8,809 nt of DNA from the NCBI GenBank assembly GCA_945931735.1, contig CAMEPN010000049.1:1-8809 (forward strand), read 5' to 3'. Position numbers and translations under genes: made by a program. Under the pieces are notes generated by a model. That model searched no databases. It was given only the letters and a program-made list of their open reading frames with translations, and was not told the origin of the DNA. This DNA is from an uncultured Clostridia bacterium (lineage in GTDB: Bacteria; Bacillota; Clostridia; Oscillospirales; Ruminococcaceae). Positions 7,601 to 8,809 of the stretch are shown one piece after another (positions within the stretch are counted from its first letter, which is position 1; each line of letters begins with the position of its first letter).

Positions 7601-8025
7601 GCGGCTCCATGATGTCCTTTGCGGCTTTCGAGGACGCAACGGGGAGCATTGACGCGGTGATATTCCCCGAGCTTTACGGGAACGTCGGAAAGCTTGCCGA
7701 GGGCGAGGTGTATTCCGTCAGAGGGAAAATAAACGTTCGGGACGAGCGCGTGAGCCTTGTCTGCGAGCGCGTCACCAAATCGGAAGCGCTCCCCTCTCAC
7801 CCCGTGCGGACGCTGTATATACGCTTCCCCGACGAAAACGACCCCCGCGCCCGCGCCGCAGCGGAGCTGCTTTTGAAATACAGGGGCGTGTCGCCCGCGC
7901 GGCTGTGCTTCGACACGACAAGACAGGTGCGCAGGATAAACGGGCTTAACGGCGTAAGAATATGCCCCGCGCTGCTCGGAGCATTGGAAAGGCTCTGCGG
8001 CAAGGGAAACGTTACCTTGAAGTGA
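4645..8025 (+). CDS. dnaE: DNA polymerase III subunit alpha (DnaE)
   Basis: This 1126-residue C-family replicative polymerase is close to the 1115 of Bacillus DnaE. In order it shows an N-terminal PHP domain (about 1-270) and PGRGSGAGS (351-359). The catalytic acidic motif MPDFDIDF (390-397) and third acidic site KMDFLGL (D542) follow, then RPGPMSSIP (621-629) and FNKSHAAAYA (738-747). After a helix-hairpin-helix region come a beta-clamp-binding motif QIDLF (901-905) and an OB-fold region (about 967-1045). The PHP site is degenerate: NIH at 8-10 where active forms have HxH, and TDSG instead of TDHG at 40-43. PHP proofreading is therefore probably absent, as in Bacillus. A second polymerase, PolC, would be expected elsewhere. 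ATG 4645 is chosen because GGAGGAG lies seven bases upstream and MDGFVHL matches family N-termini; an in-frame TTG at 4588 sits inside the upstream repeat. Confidence 0.97.
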   Translation: MDGFVHLNIHTEYSLLEGACRLSALAERVSELGQPAAAITDSGVLYGAVEFGEECKKRGVKAIIGCEVYVARGSRLSRTRTEAPFRLTLLCENETGYKNLCRLVTDASVSGFDSVPRCDEETLRQYSEGLIALSGFPNGEIACLLSQRKNEDARRAAEKYSRIFPNSFFLEIQNHGTDTEQSLCTRMRALSRETGIPLCPTNDVHYISREDSYTQRVLSCIGKNRLLSEHDPDALPTEEYYLKTRGEMRRFFSDGELDTTLEIARRCNVEFEFGVTKLPRFTAEGVSDNAAYFRRLCRKGAEKRYGNITEEINSRLEYELGVIEKMGFVDYFLIVWDFVRYARSQDIPVGPGRGSGAGSLCAYCMGITDIDPLRFNLLFERFLNPERVSMPDFDIDFCNERRQEVIEYVRRRYGADHVAQIVAFDTMKARGALRDAARVMGISYSRADAAVRTLSGMNPSLAEEAENGELAKLCESDGEIRSLVRVAMAIEGMPRHTTIHAAGIVITRDPVTEYVPLKQDGGETVTQYTMGILERLGLLKMDFLGLRNLTLIKKTCDLIASERPDFDPKILDSYDRGVFEMLGNGGTCGVFQFESAGMTSVLSQLKPESVEDLTAALALYRPGPMSSIPTYIANKRKRPEDISYKHPLLRDILSVTYGCIVYQEQVMQICRVMGGYSYGRADLVRRAMAKKKHDIMEKERGAFVYGTESNCGAVANGVPAEVANEVFDEMAAFASYAFNKSHAAAYAVVAYRTAYLRRNYYLEYMTCLMTGVIDSTEKLAEYIADLTGSGVKILPPDINKSTAGFSIENGAVRFGLLAVKNLGRIFIENVVSERERGGAFTSVTDFAVRMAGADNNRRYMEALIRCGAFDRFPENRRQLIYACDALLNYAAAEYSRKESGQIDLFGEDGEEGAFRFPDAEDFRRIQLLNMENETVGLYLSGHPASEYLDHADADCVFIADALSVSGGKTLSITALLTSYRLHTAKGGSMMSFAAFEDATGSIDAVIFPELYGNVGKLAEGEVYSVRGKINVRDERVSLVCERVTKSEALPSHPVRTLYIRFPDENDPRARAAAELLLKYRGVSPARLCFDTTRQVRRINGLNGVRICPALLGALERLCGKGNVTLK

Positions 8026-8031
8026 CGCGTC

Positions 8032-8172
8032 CGCATTTTTCATGGTTTCGCGGTCGTCTTAGCACAACGCAAGAAATTCAATCCACACAGCGAAATCTCC
8101 GACGACTGTCGGAGAAATGGAAAATGTGAGCCTTTGCGCCGGCAGCGGCGAAGCCGCGTATTCAAGGCGCAA
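8032..8172 (+). repeat. Structured repeat element, downstream copy (3' of dnaE)
   Basis: This second, same-strand copy starts seven bases after the dnaE stop. The outer stem pairs CATTTTTCAT (8034-8043) with ATGGAAAATG (8117-8126); the hairpin 8096-8103 with 8108-8115 keeps the GACT loop. The 3' domain (8127-8172) matches the upstream copy at 43 of 46 bases, pairing 8134-8140 with 8166-8172 around GCGGC-GAA-GCCGC. It is longer than the upstream copy by an insertion of about 35 bases between the 5' arm and the central hairpin. No T-tract follows, so it is not an ordinary terminator, although it could stop or protect the dnaE transcript. Confidence 0.85.
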
Positions 8173-8175
8173 AAA

Positions 8176-8348
8176 GGGGGCATTTTTGGGGGGCATTTTA
8201 TAAAGTGCCGCAAACGGCTTAACCATGCGGGTTTAGAGGTTTTTGGGGGGCATTTTGGGGGCATTTTTTTGGCACTGCACAAAGTGCTATAAATGGCTTA
8301 ACCATGCGGGTTTAGAGAGTGTGGGGGGCAAAAAGGGCATTTTTTTCC
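8176..8348 (+). repeat. Tandem repeats of 79-bp period with paired G-runs
   Basis: Two clear units start at 8176 and 8245. Each begins with two runs of five or six G separated by CATTTT-type spacers, then AAAGTGC and an identical 23-base block starting GGCTTAACCATGCGG (8216-8238 and 8295-8317, offset 79). A third G-run start is at 8323, and a diverged block (ACGGCT...ATGCGG) recurs at 8479-8494. Within the units GCCG-CAAA-CGGC (unit 1) becomes GCTA-TAAA-TGGC (unit 2), preserving a four-base stem with one wobble. No protein-coding frame is convincing here. Confidence 0.8.
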
Positions 8349-8467
8349 TACTACGCGTACGGAAAAAATATTATTTTTTTGTATTATAGGGGGGGTAAAT
8401 ATATAGTGGTAGTTATAGAATATATACGGGAGAGAGTATAGGAAAAACTTTGCCCCTTTTGCCCCCC
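8323..8467. repeat. Long inverted repeat around an AT-rich core
   Basis: The left arm 8323-8348 (six G, CAAAAAGGG, a T-run, CC) is largely complementary to the right arm 8441-8467 (GGAAAAAC through CCCCCC), with only a few mismatches and a one-base length difference. The roughly 92-base core is AT-rich. It holds the palindrome TACGCGTA (8352-8359), an A6/T7 inverted repeat (8363-8380) and a run of seven G (8389-8395). The core shows no good promoter in either direction. Confidence 0.7.
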
Positions 8468-8553
8468 AATGCCCACGAACGGCTCTGTTATGCGGAATAT
8501 TGGGGGGCATTTTTCAAAAAAACTTTGCCCCCAAAATGCCCCCTTTTGCCCCC
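8468..8553. repeat. C-run/G-run segment with competing hairpins
   Basis: This carries the reverse-complement sense of the upstream G-run units. CCCCCCAAT (8462-8470) can pair with ATTGGGGGG (8499-8507). Alternatively GGGGGCATTTT (8503-8513) can pair with AAAATGCCCCC (8533-8543), followed by TTTT. The second fold resembles an intrinsic terminator and could end a dnaE transcript, but the two are mutually exclusive and neither is proven. Confidence 0.5.
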
Positions 8554-8719
8554 TGTAATTGACATTTTATTGTAAAGTGTTGAATATCTTTTGCGGTTGA
8601 CCGCCTGCCGCTTTACTTTTTATTGCCATACGATTGCACAGTTTTGTCGGAATAAAATCTCGTTTTTTGGTGAAAAACATCATAATCATAACTTAATTTA
8701 GTTTCTCCGAAAAAAATGC
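8554..8719. other. AT-rich spacer without a recognised gene
   Basis: No open frame with a ribosome binding site is seen on either strand. A TTGACA (8559-8564) occurs, but the hexamers 16 to 18 bases downstream are poor -10 matches. A short GCGG/CCGC inverted repeat (8593-8611) before a T-rich stretch is too weak to call a terminator. Confidence 0.5.
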
Positions 8720-8749
8720 TTGACTATCGGGAGGTTTTTGTAGTAAAAT
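8720..8749 (+). promoter_or_regulatory. Promoter for a gene beyond the right edge
   Basis: TTGACT (8720-8725) and TAAAAT (8744-8749) are separated by 18 bases, a good sigma-A arrangement. The transcript would start near 8756 and early on contain GGGC-GTAT-GCCC (8770-8781). No start codon with a ribosome binding site is seen before the window ends, so the leader is at least about 50 bases. The gene served is unknown. Confidence 0.6.
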
Positions 8750-8809
8750 AAAACAGAATGATACTGTGAGGGCGTATGCCCGCGCAGCAAGATATATGTA
8801 TTTAAGATT

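Noticed and set aside
8040..8282. 80-codon minus-strand frame after dnaE
   Set aside because: It is made of the structured repeat and G-run repeat read in reverse. The same 23-base repeat block is read in different frames in its two copies, which argues against coding.
8176..8553. CRISPR-like array
   Set aside because: The repeats have unequal lengths, the intervening sequence is itself repeated, no cas genes are present, and only two clean 79-bp units are seen.
8593..8624. Possible terminator (GCGG/CCGC stem followed by a T-rich stretch)
   Set aside because: The stem is only four base pairs over a long loop and the T-tract is interrupted, well below the quality of the rpmF terminator.

Overview
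The window looks like chromosomal DNA from a GC-rich member of the Clostridia (Oscillospiraceae/Ruminococcaceae-like Firmicutes). The basis is strong purine-rich ribosome binding sites, near-consensus sigma-A promoters in short AT-rich gaps, a Bacillus/Clostridium-type glucose-6-phosphate isomerase, a four-cysteine ribosomal protein L32, and a DnaE of Firmicute style. The genus cannot be fixed from sequence alone.

Layout. Positions 1-1846 hold two minus-strand genes five bases apart: a THUMP-type RNA methyltransferase (716-1846), then the N-terminal membrane part of a protein that runs off the left edge (1-710) and may be a transglutaminase-like membrane protein. An AT-rich divergent gap (1847-2124) carries a promoter facing each way, a perfect DnaA-box 9-mer and a folded pgi leader. 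On the plus strand follow pgi (2125-3465), a small P-loop protein of unknown role (3544-3948), rpmF with its own extended -10 promoter, leader hairpin and intrinsic terminator (3964-4320), and dnaE (4645-8025). The last 784 bases hold no convincing gene. They contain structured repeats and, near the right edge, a promoter pointing out of the window.

The protein genes are mostly housekeeping: glycolysis (pgi), translation (rpmF, rRNA methyltransferase) and replication (dnaE). The P-loop gene shares pgi's ATC-rich isoleucine codon choice and probably its transcript, which suggests substantial expression.

The unusual part is the non-coding DNA around dnaE. One structured element, in the same orientation, sits just before the dnaE ribosome binding site (4523-4626) and again just after its stop codon (8032-8172). 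The copies differ by paired changes that keep the helices: two compensatory base-pair swaps in a GACT-loop hairpin and a matched one-base insertion in both arms of an outer stem. A truncated third copy and a triple 20-bp hairpin repeat lie further upstream. Downstream, a second repeat family with a 79-bp period, G-runs of five to seven and a long inverted repeat around an AT-rich core fills 8173-8553. These elements are the best candidates for something undescribed. No complete new multi-gene system is visible.
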